Counted from the first letter of the stretch, positions 25,994 to 34,356 are shown. The stretch: 64,000 nt of DNA from Chitinophagaceae bacterium (GCA_016720775.1 JADKJX010000003.1:248001-312000); one strand, 5' to 3'. The notes: a model not told the origin generated them from the sequence alone. Numbers and translations: made by a program.

Positions 25994-27310
25994 ATGGATA
26001 TAGACAAAACAACGCTTAATGATCTTTCGGTATTCCGCAATGGAGAGGAAGTATCTGTATTGGATAAACTCGACCTCTGCAGCACAACGCATGGCAGCGA
26101 ACAGTTGCGTATCAATTTCAGCACGGCATTGAAAACGCAGGAAGAAGTGATCGCTGTTCAGCAAACACTCAAACTTATTTTGCAGCACCAACAACAATGG
26201 CCCACCGAGATCAGCAACGGAACCGTAATGGTGGTGGAGAAATTCTTCGATTCAAACATCAGCATGATTCCTGCCAATCCTTCGGCACTGGAGGCATATA
26301 CGTATAAACTGTTACACGGTCCCGACTTTGCATTGGTGAATTATTCTGCCAAACATTGTTTCGATTTCATAAAGGGCTTTCAGCAGTTGTTGAAATTATT
26401 TTCCGGTACGGAACAACCGGCTCCTTTAAAAAGACTGCTGGGCCAGGTTCAGCAGGCCATCAGCAAGCAACAGTTTGATATTGTTTCCAGGCATAAAAAT
26501 TCAGATGCACTCACCCGGCCACAGTTGCTGCATTTTGCTCATTTCATTAAATATAATTATAAGCACAACATGCTCGACCTGGTGGTGCTCTATGCCCAGG
26601 TAGATGCCTGGTATGGTATGGCAAAAGCGGTGCAGAAATACGGGCTGGCTTTTCCGGAGTTTGTTCAGCATAGCGGGCCGGTGGTTGAAGCAACCGGGCT
26701 GTATCACCTGTTGGTTCAGGAGCCGGTGTCTTACGATGTAACGCTGGACCAAAAAACGAACTTTCTTTTTTTAACCGGCGCCAACATGGCGGGAAAAAGT
26801 ACCTTCATTAAATCGGTGGGTACGTCTGTTTTTCTTGCACACATAGGTATGGGCGTGCCGGCGCAGCAGATGAAGCTGACTTTTTTTGATGGCATGCTCA
26901 GCAATATAAACGTGGTGGATAATATCAGCAAGGGCGAAAGTTATTTTTATAATGAAGTGCAGCGTATAAAAGCCACCATTCAGAAAATAGGCGACGGAAA
27001 AAAATGGCTGATACTCATTGATGAACTTTTTAAAGGCACCAATGTGCAGGACGCCATGAAATGCAGCAGTGCTGTTATAGAAGGACTGCTTAAAATAAAA
27101 AACTCACTCTTTATTCTCTCCACTCATTTATATGAAATTGGGGAAGACCTGAAAAAACACCCCAACATCAGCTTTAAGTATTTTGAAACATCGGTTGCCG
27201 ACGGGCAGCTTCTTTTCAGTTATCATTTAAAGGATGGTATCAGCAACGACCGGCTTGGTTATCTTATCCTCAGGCGGGAAGGCGTGGTGGATATGCTGGA
27301 GAGATTGTGA
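25994..27310 (+). CDS. Short MutS-family ATPase (no mismatch-recognition domain)
   Basis: This 438-aa protein has the MutS core/lever region and the C-terminal ABC ATPase domain. Walker A is TGANMAGKSTFIKS, Walker B LILIDELFKGTN, and the signature region is NISKGESYFYNEV. The N-terminal mismatch-binding domain of MutS1 (with its Phe-x-Glu) and the Smr nuclease of MutS2 are absent. It probably binds DNA or branched structures, but a mismatch repair role should not be assumed. The start ATG 25994 (MDIDKTTLND) is chosen because the upstream in-frame codons are repeat-derived. Confidence 0.85.
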   Translation: MDIDKTTLNDLSVFRNGEEVSVLDKLDLCSTTHGSEQLRINFSTALKTQEEVIAVQQTLKLILQHQQQWPTEISNGTVMVVEKFFDSNISMIPANPSALEAYTYKLLHGPDFALVNYSAKHCFDFIKGFQQLLKLFSGTEQPAPLKRLLGQVQQAISKQQFDIVSRHKNSDALTRPQLLHFAHFIKYNYKHNMLDLVVLYAQVDAWYGMAKAVQKYGLAFPEFVQHSGPVVEATGLYHLLVQEPVSYDVTLDQKTNFLFLTGANMAGKSTFIKSVGTSVFLAHIGMGVPAQQMKLTFFDGMLSNINVVDNISKGESYFYNEVQRIKATIQKIGDGKKWLILIDELFKGTNVQDAMKCSSAVIEGLLKIKNSLFILSTHLYEIGEDLKKHPNISFKYFETSVADGQLLFSYHLKDGISNDRLGYLILRREGVVDMLERL

Positions 27311-27420
27311 GGAAAAATCCAAAATAGTTTGTGGCAATTTGCTGTTGAGGAATGGACCAAAAGCTCAACTTAGCTGTCATCCCGAGGAACGAGGGAACTG
27401 CCTTGCCAAATACATAAAAA

Positions 27421-27732
27421 ATGAAAATCTCCGGTGGACATAATTATTACATTTACATTGTTACAAATAAAAATAAAACTGTTTTATATACGGGTGTCAC
27501 AAATGATCTATACCGAAGGCTTCAGGAGCATAAGGAAAACTCGATACCTTTCAGGCATCCTTCCTTTGTAGGAAAATACAATGCTTATTTCTTGTTGTAT
27601 TACGAACATTTTCAGAATATAGATTTTGCCATAGCACGGGAGAAGGAAATAAAGGGTTGGCGAAGAAGCAAGAAAGAAACTTTAATTAACTCAATTAACC
27701 CGGATTGGAAATTCCTGAATGGTGAGATATAG
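27421..27732 (+). CDS. GIY-YIG nuclease family protein
   Basis: This is a 103-aa single-domain GIY-YIG endonuclease, UvrC N-domain type. Motifs are YYIYIVTNK (GIY equivalent), LYTGVTNDLYRRLQEHK (YIG equivalent TGV, then the catalytic Arg) and AIAREKEIKGW with the catalytic Glu. Such small proteins are multi-copy in many Bacteroidota genomes and their role is unknown. Here the gene is tightly flanked by inverted REP-like repeats, suggesting it moves with them or acts on them. Confidence 0.88.
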   Translation: MKISGGHNYYIYIVTNKNKTVLYTGVTNDLYRRLQEHKENSIPFRHPSFVGKYNAYFLLYYEHFQNIDFAIAREKEIKGWRRSKKETLINSINPDWKFLNGEI

Positions 27733-27748
27733 TTCTGCAGGCCAAAGT

Positions 27749-27833
27749 AGCTGTCATCCTGAGTGATAGCGAAGGATCTGCTTGGAAATGTTAGCACTGC
27801 CCAACAGTTCCCTCCTTCGTCGGGGATGACAGC
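27749..27833. repeat. REP-like hairpin downstream of the GIY-YIG gene
   Basis: AGCTGTCATCCTGA (from 27749) pairs with the CGGGGATGACAGC end (27821-27833), forming a long stem-loop. Confidence 0.75.
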
Positions 27834-27910
27834 AATCTCAGCGTTTCATCATTGCTGATCAGTTTCTGAACGAAATTATTTTTTGTAATTTACTATCCCA
27901 AACTGTTTCA

Positions 27911-29110
27911 ATGAAAAGAACCTTACTGCTTGTTACCGGACTGTTGATCTTATTAGCCACCGAGATCCTCCGTGTATACTTCATCATGCCTTTCCCGGGC
28001 AGCCAGAAAGCAAACACAATTAATATTGCCTATTTCCTCAACAATTATATCTGGTGGTTCAGGGTGTTGGGATTGATCCTGTTTGTACCCCCCATGCTTT
28101 ATATTTTCAGCCACAGCAAATGGTGGAAGAAGATACTGCTTGGCATATTTGTGCTGCTCTATGCCACCGTATTTTATGCTTTCAATTTTAAATTCCTGGC
28201 CGATAAAATGTTTATCCAGCCTCAACATAAAATACTGGTAACGGTGGCTGATAATAAGATCGACAGCAACAAACTCATCATCGGCGTTTCTATGAACGGG
28301 CAGGCAAAAGCCTATCCCATCGAGATCATTGGCTATCATCACCAGGTGCAGGACACGGTTGGCGGCGAACCGGTAATGGTTACCTATTGTTCGGTTTGCA
28401 GAACGGGCCGGGTATTCAGCCCGGTTGTGAATGGTAAATTTGAAAAATTCCGGCTGGTAGGCATGGATCATTTTAATGCGATGTTTGAAGACGCAACCAC
28501 CAAAAGCTGGTGGCGACAGGTAACCGGTATTGCTATTGCCGGTCCGCTGAAAGGAAGTGCACTGAAAGAACTGCCATCCGAACAAATGCGCCTGGGTGCC
28601 TGGATAAGCAAATATCCCAATACACTCATCATGCAACCCGATGCAGTTTTTGTAAAACAATACAAAGGCCTCGAAGGATTTGACGAAGGCACCATCAACA
28701 GCGGCCTGGAAAAAAGAGACAGCGCTTCCTGGCAATTCAAATCATGGGTGGTGGGTGTGGCAAAAGACGGTCATGCAAAAGCATACGACTGGAATGAACT
28801 GGTAAAGCAAAGGCTGATCAATGATACGTTCCAGAATATGACGTTAGTTCTGGTACTGGAAAATGATAACCGTTCTTTTCATGTTTATAACAGGCAGCTG
28901 AATGACAAACTGCTGAACTTAACACTGGATGCTGCAACACAAACCTTAAAAGATGCAGCCACCAACTCGGTTTGGAATATGAACGGTGAGTGTATCGAAG
29001 GAGAGTTGAAAGGCAGCAAACTTTCTGTTATACAATCTTACCAGGAGTTCTGGCATAGCTGGCAGAGATTTCATCCGGGGACGGCGAAATATGTGTCAGA
29101 TAAAAAATAA
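27911..29110 (+). CDS. DUF3179 domain-containing membrane protein
   Basis: This 399-aa protein has three or four N-terminal transmembrane segments (about 5-30, 45-65, 72-95), then a large DUF3179 domain. Typical segments are GQAKAYPIEIIGYHHQVQDT (by position) and the conserved TYCSVCRTGRVF with two Cys, and W-rich repeats. The biochemical role of DUF3179 is not known. The gene stands alone between the GIY-YIG unit and a short orphan membrane ORF. Confidence 0.88.
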   Translation: MKRTLLLVTGLLILLATEILRVYFIMPFPGSQKANTINIAYFLNNYIWWFRVLGLILFVPPMLYIFSHSKWWKKILLGIFVLLYATVFYAFNFKFLADKMFIQPQHKILVTVADNKIDSNKLIIGVSMNGQAKAYPIEIIGYHHQVQDTVGGEPVMVTYCSVCRTGRVFSPVVNGKFEKFRLVGMDHFNAMFEDATTKSWWRQVTGIAIAGPLKGSALKELPSEQMRLGAWISKYPNTLIMQPDAVFVKQYKGLEGFDEGTINSGLEKRDSASWQFKSWVVGVAKDGHAKAYDWNELVKQRLINDTFQNMTLVLVLENDNRSFHVYNRQLNDKLLNLTLDAATQTLKDAATNSVWNMNGECIEGELKGSKLSVIQSYQEFWHSWQRFHPGTAKYVSDKK

Positions 29111-29141
29111 TTCGATTAGAATCGGGTGAAATTAAATTTTT

Positions 29142-29363
29142 ATGTTTATGCAAAAACAAGCAGGCATATTTTGGATTAATTTATCGATGAAAGCTATATT
29201 CTCCCTAGGCTGGCTAGTTTCACTACCATATATAATTAGTAGTATAATTAAACATCCTGGCCTTGAAATTATTACTTTTATGTTCTTATGGTCTATACTT
29301 GGAGTAATTGTTACTATTAATGTTGTTATTAATATCACGAAACTAGAGAAAGATAAAACCTGA
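29142..29363 (+). CDS. Small two-helix membrane protein, hypothetical
   Basis: This 73-aa ORF has two strongly hydrophobic segments (FSLGWLVSLPYIISSII and IITFMFLWSILGVIVTINVV). Its base composition is more AT-rich than the neighbours, which may indicate recent acquisition. No family is recognised. Its coding status rests on the helices and the clean start only. Confidence 0.45.
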   Translation: MFMQKQAGIFWINLSMKAIFSLGWLVSLPYIISSIIKHPGLEIITFMFLWSILGVIVTINVVINITKLEKDKT

Positions 29364-29381
29364 ATAATTTATGGTTGAATC

Positions 29382-29473
29382 CAGTTGAAAACCTCTGCAA
29401 ATCCTCAGAAAATAACCAAGGCTAATTGACCTTCTTTGCTGACTTTAATGACTAATTCATCTCAATGTTAGTC
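29382..29473 (+). repeat. 92-bp direct repeat upstream of comM, copy 1
   Basis: This aligns over its full length with 29517-29608 (shared CAGTTGAAAACC, GCAAATCCTCAGAAAAT, CTTCTTT..GACTTTA, ATGTTAGTC). The last nine bases duplicate the comM start ATGTTAGTC. Confidence 0.85.
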
Positions 29474-29590
29474 TCTTGCCGTTGTTGGTCGCCTGACCAA
29501 CAACTATTATTATCAACAGTTGAAAACCCCAGCAAATCCTCAGAAAATCAACAATGTCGATCGATCTTCTTTACAGACTTTAGTGGCTAA
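29465..29590 (+). other. Upstream ORF of 41 codons created by the comM 5' duplication
   Basis: The ORF starts at the duplicated ATGTTAGTC in repeat copy 1, crosses the hairpin 29481-29504 and ends at TAA 29588-29590, nine bases before the comM start. It could be a leader peptide or a by-product of the duplication. There is no evidence of its own function. Confidence 0.3.
29481..29504. repeat. Perfect 10-bp hairpin between the direct repeats
   Basis: GTTGTTGGTC (29481-29490), loop GCCT, GACCAACAAC (29495-29504). Confidence 0.8.
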
Positions 29591-29608
29591 TTGTTGATGA
29601 TGTTAGTC
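29517..29608 (+). repeat. 92-bp direct repeat upstream of comM, copy 2
   Basis: This is the second copy of the 92-bp repeat. Its end contains the actual comM start codon (29600). Confidence 0.85.
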
Positions 29609-31144
29609 AAAACCTTCGGCAGCGCTGTTTATGGAGTGGAAGCGATCAGCATCACGGTAGAAGTAAGCGTAAATAACCAGGGCAAAGATTATTTTATTGT
29701 TGGCTTGCCCGACAATGCCGTTAAAGAAAGCCTGCAACGGGTAGAGAGCGCCATCAAGAGCAATCATTATTACATGCCTCGTACCAAACTCGTGGTAAAC
29801 CTGGCGCCGGCTAATATAAAAAAGTCAGGCACGGCATTCGACCTTCCCATTGCTATTGGAACACTTGCTGCAACCGAGCAAATTGAAAATCCTGAAAAAT
29901 TATCAGAGTATGTGATCATGGGTGAATTGAGTTTAGACGGTGAAATACGCCCCATAATTGGTGCCTTGCCCATTGCCATACAGGCACGTAAAGAAGGTTT
30001 TAAAGGATTGATCCTTCCCAAACAAAATGCAAGAGAAGCGGCAATGGTGAGTGAGCTGAATGTTTATGCAGTTGGGCATATCAACGAAGTAATTGAATTT
30101 TTTAAGAATGAGAATTCTTTGCAGCCAACCATTGTAAACACCAAAGAAGAATTTGCCAATGCCCAAAGTGATTTTGAAATTGATTTTTGTGATGTAAAAG
30201 GACAGGAGAATATTAAACGTGCATTGGAAATTGCAGCGGCTGGTGGACATAATGCAATCCTCATCGGTCCGCCCGGCGCCGGCAAGACCATGCTGGCAAA
30301 AAGATTACCCACCATTCTGCCGCCATTGAGTCTGCAGGAAGCATTGGAAACAACAAAGATCCATTCCGTTGCCGGCAAGCTTCCTGAAAATTCAACATTG
30401 ATATCCAAGCGGCCATTTCGCAGTCCCCACCACACAATTTCAGATGTGGCATTGGTCGGTGGCGGCGGCAATCCGCAACCCGGCGAAATTTCCCTGGCAC
30501 ACAACGGCGTTTTATTTTTAGACGAACTGCCCGAATTCAAACGACAGGTGCTGGAAGTGATGCGCCAGCCGATGGAAGAAAGAAGGGTCACCATCTCCCG
30601 TGCAAAAGTTGCGCTTGATTTTCCAGCGTCCTTCATGCTGATCGCAAGTATGAATCCATGTCCCTGTGGTTTCTTTAATCACCCGGAGAAAGAATGTACC
30701 TGTCCGCCGGGTGCTGTTCAAAAATATTTAAACAAAATTTCCGGTCCGTTGCTCGACCGCATCGACCTGCACGTAGAAGTAACACCTGTTGCGTTTAATG
30801 AATTATCATCTGCCCAGCAATTTGAAAAAAGCAGTGGCATAAGAGAAAGGGTTATCAAGGCAAGAGAGATACAGCAGGATCGCTATAAAAAAACCGACGG
30901 CATTTATGCCAATGCGCAAATGAGCAGCAAACAACTCAAGGAAATCTGTGCCATCACCTCAGCCGGGCAGAGTTTATTAAAAACAGCGATGGAAAAATTA
31001 AACCTCAGCGCCCGGGCTTATGATCGTATTTTAAAAGTTAGTCGCACCATTGCCGACCTGGCTGCCAGTGATGACATAAAGCCCGAGCACCTGGCAGAAG
31101 CTATTCAATACCGGAGTCTGGACAGGGAGGGGTGGGGTGCATAA
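29600..31144 (+). CDS. comM: YifB/ComM-family Mg-chelatase-like AAA+ ATPase
   Basis: ComM is a hexameric AAA+ helicase that promotes branch migration during natural transformation in other bacteria. The protein has the N-terminal Lon-protease-like ChlI domain (KTFGSAVYGVEAISITVEV..., VNLAPANIKKSGTAFDLPIA), Walker A GPPGAGKTMLAKRLP, Walker B GVLFLDELPEF, and the C-terminal CPCGFFNHPEKECTCPP zinc-type module and ILKVSRTIADLA helix bundle. It is 514 aa from ATG 29600 (MLVKTFGSA). Upstream alternatives at 29591-29597 exist. No other competence genes are nearby. Confidence 0.95.
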   Translation: MLVKTFGSAVYGVEAISITVEVSVNNQGKDYFIVGLPDNAVKESLQRVESAIKSNHYYMPRTKLVVNLAPANIKKSGTAFDLPIAIGTLAATEQIENPEKLSEYVIMGELSLDGEIRPIIGALPIAIQARKEGFKGLILPKQNAREAAMVSELNVYAVGHINEVIEFFKNENSLQPTIVNTKEEFANAQSDFEIDFCDVKGQENIKRALEIAAAGGHNAILIGPPGAGKTMLAKRLPTILPPLSLQEALETTKIHSVAGKLPENSTLISKRPFRSPHHTISDVALVGGGGNPQPGEISLAHNGVLFLDELPEFKRQVLEVMRQPMEERRVTISRAKVALDFPASFMLIASMNPCPCGFFNHPEKECTCPPGAVQKYLNKISGPLLDRIDLHVEVTPVAFNELSSAQQFEKSSGIRERVIKAREIQQDRYKKTDGIYANAQMSSKQLKEICAITSAGQSLLKTAMEKLNLSARAYDRILKVSRTIADLAASDDIKPEHLAEAIQYRSLDREGWGA

Positions 31145-31190
31145 TATCTTAAAAACAGCTGGTCGCAATTTGCGACTGCCTCGATTTCTT

Positions 31191-31270
31191 TGAACCACAT
31201 AGGAACATAGGGCACATAGAAAACCCGTAAAACAGATTCAACCTATGTTTCCTATGTTCTATGTGGTTCA
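31191..31270. repeat. 30-bp imperfect inverted repeat downstream of comM
   Basis: The left arm TGAACCACATAGGAACATAG (from 31191) faces CCTATGTTCTATGTGGTTCA (to 31270). Arms also contain tandem CATAG words. It may serve as a terminator for comM and belongs to the word-palindrome group. Confidence 0.85.
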
Positions 31271-31323
31271 TCCAGTATTCCCTTCCCATGTAATCTTGTC
31301 ACTTTTCCCGAACTTGTACAATA

Positions 31324-31356
31324 TTTGATACATTGAAACCTTTCAATGTACTTTTG
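31324..31356 (+). promoter_or_regulatory. Promoter of the ABC transporter gene
   Basis: TTTG at 31324-31327, a 21-nt spacer and TACTTTTG at 31349-31356 match both Bacteroidota boxes at the expected spacing. The ATG is at 31374. Confidence 0.7.
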
Positions 31357-31373
31357 CAACTTAAATTTTCTTC

Positions 31374-33176
31374 ATGAAAGTATTACTTCGCTACCTGCAG
31401 CCCTATAAATGGCTGGTAGCACTTACGCTGACGATGGCGGCCATTAATATTGGTTTTTCATTGCTCGACCCGATCCTGCTTGGCAAGCTCATCAACCTGG
31501 CCAACGACCACCAGAGCAGTAAACCACATTTCAGTGAGGATCGTTTCTTTTATGCTTTTTCATGGAAGAATCCCGGGGTATGGTTCATTGTGATCGCATC
31601 CATATCGGTGGCCATGGTAAGCCGTATTGCAAAGGCTTTCCAGGATTATTTTTTGAATGTGGTCATCCAGAAATTCGGCGCCAAGGTTTTTACCGATGGC
31701 TTACAACACGCCATGAAACTTCCTTACCAGGAGTTTGAAGACCAGCGCAGCGGCGAAACCCTGTCTATCCTTACCAAGGTAAGATCGGATGTGGAACGGT
31801 TCATGAATAATTTCATCAATATCTTATTCGGAGTTATCATCGGGGTGGTGTTTGTATTTGTGTATGCGGCGGTTTATATTCACTGGACCATACCCGTTGC
31901 CTATGTGGTTGGCATTACTTTGCTTACCGTGATCACCAATTTCCTCAGCAAGAAAATAAAGATCATACAAAAGAATATTGTTGGCGAAACCACGGCGCTT
32001 GCAGGATCTACTACCGAGTCGCTTCGCAATATTGAACTGGTAAAAAGCCTGGGACTTACCGAGCAGGAAGTGGGAAGGTTAAATAAGAATACGTACAAAA
32101 TACTTGGCCTCGAATTAAGGAAAGTAAAAAAGATACGAAGCATCAGTTTCATCCAGGGCACATTTGTAAATACGCTTCGCCAGGTGATCCTGTTCATTTT
32201 AATGTATCTTATTTTCAAAGACCAGATGAATGCCGGCCAACTGGTAACGATGCAGATATTCTCCTTCTTTGTCTTTGGCCCGTTGCAGGAGATCGGTAAT
32301 ATCCTTCTTTCTTACCGGGAAGCAGAAGCATCACTGAATAATTTTCATAACCTGATGAAGAAGTCGCCGGAGCTGGAGCCTGCAACGCCTAAGCCCTTGA
32401 ACAATATTGAAACACTTTCTTTCAACGGCGTTTCATTCAAACACCAGACAGCGGCACATAAGGCCATCAACAATATCAGCTTTGATGTAAAGATCGGTGA
32501 GACCATCGCCTTTGTCGGCCCGTCGGGCTCAGGCAAATCAACCCTGATGAAATTACTGGTGGGGTTGTACCGTCCGCTGGAAGGGAAAATTTTATACAAT
32601 AGTTTAGATGAGACGGAAATCCGGTTCGATGATCTTCGCAAGCAGATCGGTTTTGTAACACAGGATACCAACCTGTTCAGCGGAACGATCCGTGAGAACC
32701 TGATGTTTGTGAATCCTGCTGCAACAGAAGCAGACCTGGATGATGTATTGCAGAAAGCTAGTTGCACCGGGTTGCTGTCGAGAGCAGAAAAAGGACTGGA
32801 TACCATGATCGGTGAAGGCGGATTGAAATTGTCCGGCGGAGAAAAACAACGTATATCCATCGCACGTGCTTTACTACGCAAACCGCATTTATTAATTTTT
32901 GATGAAGCTACTTCTGCATTGGATTCATTAACGGAAGAAGAGATCACCAATACTATCCGGGATATCTCATCACAAAAAGGACAGGTGACCATTTTGATTG
33001 CACACCGGTTAAGCACCATCATGCATGCCGACCGTATCTATGTACTGGAAAGAGGTGAAGTAGCCGAAACAGGTACGCATGAAAAACTGCTGGAAGAAAA
33101 GGGATTGTATTATGCCATGTGGCGCCAGCAGATAGGCGAACGAAAAAGGCCGGCACCATCACCGGTATTAAACTAA
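31374..33176 (+). CDS. ABC transporter, fused permease and ATPase (MsbA-like exporter half)
   Basis: This is a 600-aa half-transporter. Residues 1-310 form the six-helix transmembrane domain (LTLTMAAINIGFSLLDPILLGKLINL...), and residues 350-590 the ATPase with Walker A GPSGSGKSTLMKLL, the Q-loop FVTQDTNLFSG, signature LSGGEKQRISIARAL, Walker B LLIFDEATSALDS and H-loop AHRLST. MsbA-like lipid or multidrug exporters have this architecture, and the substrate cannot be told from sequence. The SemiSWEET gene follows after 4 nt, so they are probably co-transcribed. Confidence 0.9.
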   Translation: MKVLLRYLQPYKWLVALTLTMAAINIGFSLLDPILLGKLINLANDHQSSKPHFSEDRFFYAFSWKNPGVWFIVIASISVAMVSRIAKAFQDYFLNVVIQKFGAKVFTDGLQHAMKLPYQEFEDQRSGETLSILTKVRSDVERFMNNFINILFGVIIGVVFVFVYAAVYIHWTIPVAYVVGITLLTVITNFLSKKIKIIQKNIVGETTALAGSTTESLRNIELVKSLGLTEQEVGRLNKNTYKILGLELRKVKKIRSISFIQGTFVNTLRQVILFILMYLIFKDQMNAGQLVTMQIFSFFVFGPLQEIGNILLSYREAEASLNNFHNLMKKSPELEPATPKPLNNIETLSFNGVSFKHQTAAHKAINNISFDVKIGETIAFVGPSGSGKSTLMKLLVGLYRPLEGKILYNSLDETEIRFDDLRKQIGFVTQDTNLFSGTIRENLMFVNPAATEADLDDVLQKASCTGLLSRAEKGLDTMIGEGGLKLSGGEKQRISIARALLRKPHLLIFDEATSALDSLTEEEITNTIRDISSQKGQVTILIAHRLSTIMHADRIYVLERGEVAETGTHEKLLEEKGLYYAMWRQQIGERKRPAPSPVLN

Positions 33177-33180
33177 ACAA

Positions 33181-33434
33181 ATGAACGCAGCAGAAGTTTT
33201 AGGGCTCGCCGCAGGAACCATCACGTCCATCACTTTTTACCGCAGGTAATACGGATATGGAAAACAAGATCAGTAAAAGATCTTTCCCTGGCCATGGTAT
33301 TATTATTGGTGGCCGGCACTGTTTGCTGGCTTACCTATGGTTTACTGAAACATGATGCGGCCATCATTTATACAAATGTGATGGTGCTCATCATGAGCCT
33401 GGTAATATTTTATTTCAAGATAAAATATAAGTAG
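33181..33434 (+). CDS. SemiSWEET sugar transporter (frameshifted)
   Basis: SemiSWEETs are three-helix sugar transporters that work as dimers. After adding one T to the T5 run at 33234-33238 the frame reads MNAAEVLGLAAGTITSITFL, then PQVIRIWKTRSVKDLSLAMV, then a further helix with WLTYGLLKHDAAIIYTN and a final helix ending IFYFKIKYK (84 aa). The PQ motif of helix 1 and the conserved Asn and Trp/Tyr pocket are present only when joined. The shift breaks the gene after 22 codons as given, so it is easily missed. A hairpin terminator follows at once. Confidence 0.85.
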
Positions 33435-33454
33435 CCGGTAACTTTTGTTACCGG
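33435..33454 (+). terminator. Hairpin after the SemiSWEET gene
   Basis: CCGGTAA (33435-33441) pairs with TTACCGG (33448-33454) with loop CTTTTG. No T run follows, so termination is less certain. Confidence 0.45.
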
Positions 33455-33471
33455 AAAGCATGCTGCTTTTG

Positions 33472-33479
33472 TACCTTTG
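33472..33479 (+). promoter_or_regulatory. Candidate -7 box of the DUF983 gene (leaderless type)
   Basis: TACCTTTG ends 5 nt before the ATG at 33485. Confidence 0.6.
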
Positions 33480-33484
33480 CAGTC

Positions 33485-33916
33485 ATGAGTAAGAAACCGA
33501 AACCCAATTTTTACTGGAGCATGTTATCGATGAAATGTCCCCGTTGCAGGCGTGGGCCTATGTTTAAAGACGGTAACCCTTTTAAAAGCCTGAAGCTTTC
33601 CCATATTTTTAATATGTATGATAACTGCCCGGTGTGTAACCAGAAGTACGACCTGGAGCAGGGGTTTTGGTATGGCACGGGCTATGTGAGTTATGCGCTG
33701 GCTGTAGCTGTTTCGGCAACAACATTTGTGGCCTGGCTGGTACTGATCGGCATTTCAACCGAAGATAACCGTATCTTCTGGTGGCTTGGTTTGAATACCT
33801 TACTGCTGATTGTTACGCAGCCCTGGCTCATGCGGCTGAGCCGTGTTATTTATATCCGCTTTTTTGTGCGGTATGATGAAAACTACGAACAGACAAAACC
33901 CGTGGAGCTTGATTAG
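33485..33916 (+). CDS. DUF983 family membrane protein
   Basis: This is a 143-aa protein with a zinc-ribbon-like N-terminus (MKCPRCRRGPMF and NCPVCNQKY, two CxxC pairs) followed by two transmembrane segments (SYALAVAVSATTFVAWLVL and WWLGLNTLLLIVTQPWLM). This is typical of DUF983, whose function is unknown. The stop overlaps the 3' end of the convergent DUF2721 gene. Confidence 0.9.
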   Translation: MSKKPKPNFYWSMLSMKCPRCRRGPMFKDGNPFKSLKLSHIFNMYDNCPVCNQKYDLEQGFWYGTGYVSYALAVAVSATTFVAWLVLIGISTEDNRIFWWLGLNTLLLIVTQPWLMRLSRVIYIRFFVRYDENYEQTKPVELD

Positions 33917-34356
33917 CTGTCACTCTTCTTGAAGATATCGGTAAAGATATTTTCCTTATCCAGTTCTTCAATGTCGCTTAAGACCAGTTCGATCGCTTTG
34001 GTGCTTTTATTGATCTCCAGCAGGGATAAAATGATGGACAGTAATAAGAAGATAAGACTGGCTGCAAAAATTCAGTGAGCCATCAAGGTCCAGCCACGGT
34101 AAATCACATACATACAAAGCACGCAGCATAAAAAACTAAGAACGCCAAGCCCCTGCATGTAGCGGATCAGGTTTATCCGGCTGCGAAGGTTCTTGATCTG
34201 GCTCAACAGGTTCTTCTCTTTTTCACCCCGATGGTATTCATCATGCAGTTTTCTTACCAGCGATGCCAGGGATAAGAACCGGTTGGTATATGCCAGCATC
34301 AATAATGTAATGGCCGGAAAAAGTAAAGCGGGCGTATTGATGTCAATATCGATCAT
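33913..34356 (-). CDS. DUF2721 family membrane protein with in-frame TGA
   Basis: The ATG at 34356 gives MIDIDINTPALLFPAITLLMLAY (by parts), a typical DUF2721 start, and two membrane helices (LGVLSFLCCVLCMYVIY and FAASLIFLLLSIILSLLEI). A TGA at 34072-34074 interrupts the frame after GWTLMAH, but the same frame stays open for 52 more codons with the expected second helix and a normal end. A single TGG-to-TGA change would explain it. It starts 1 nt after the PAP2 stop, forming a two-gene operon. A longer upstream start is rejected as it overlaps PAP2. Confidence 0.75.

Larger units (their letters stand above)
27372..27833. mobile_element. Candidate mini-element: GIY-YIG gene inside 29-bp inverted repeats
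   Basis: The left repeat (27372-27400, AGCTGTCATCCCGAGG...) is matched by an inverted copy at 27805-27833 (...CGGGGATGACAGC). A third, direct copy lies at 27749-27780, between the gene and the right end. The unit is 462 bp and its only gene is the GIY-YIG nuclease. GTCATCCTGAG...GAAGGATCTG repeats are of REP type. Their link to this nuclease is inferred from position. Confidence 0.6.

Noticed and set aside
27953..28735. 260-codon minus-strand ORF over the DUF3179 gene
   Set aside because: The plus-strand protein has clear family motifs. The antisense frame has no recognisable features.
34072..34074. TGA read as tryptophan (code change)
   Set aside because: TGA ends several intact genes here (rsmE, ftsI, murE), so the standard code applies.
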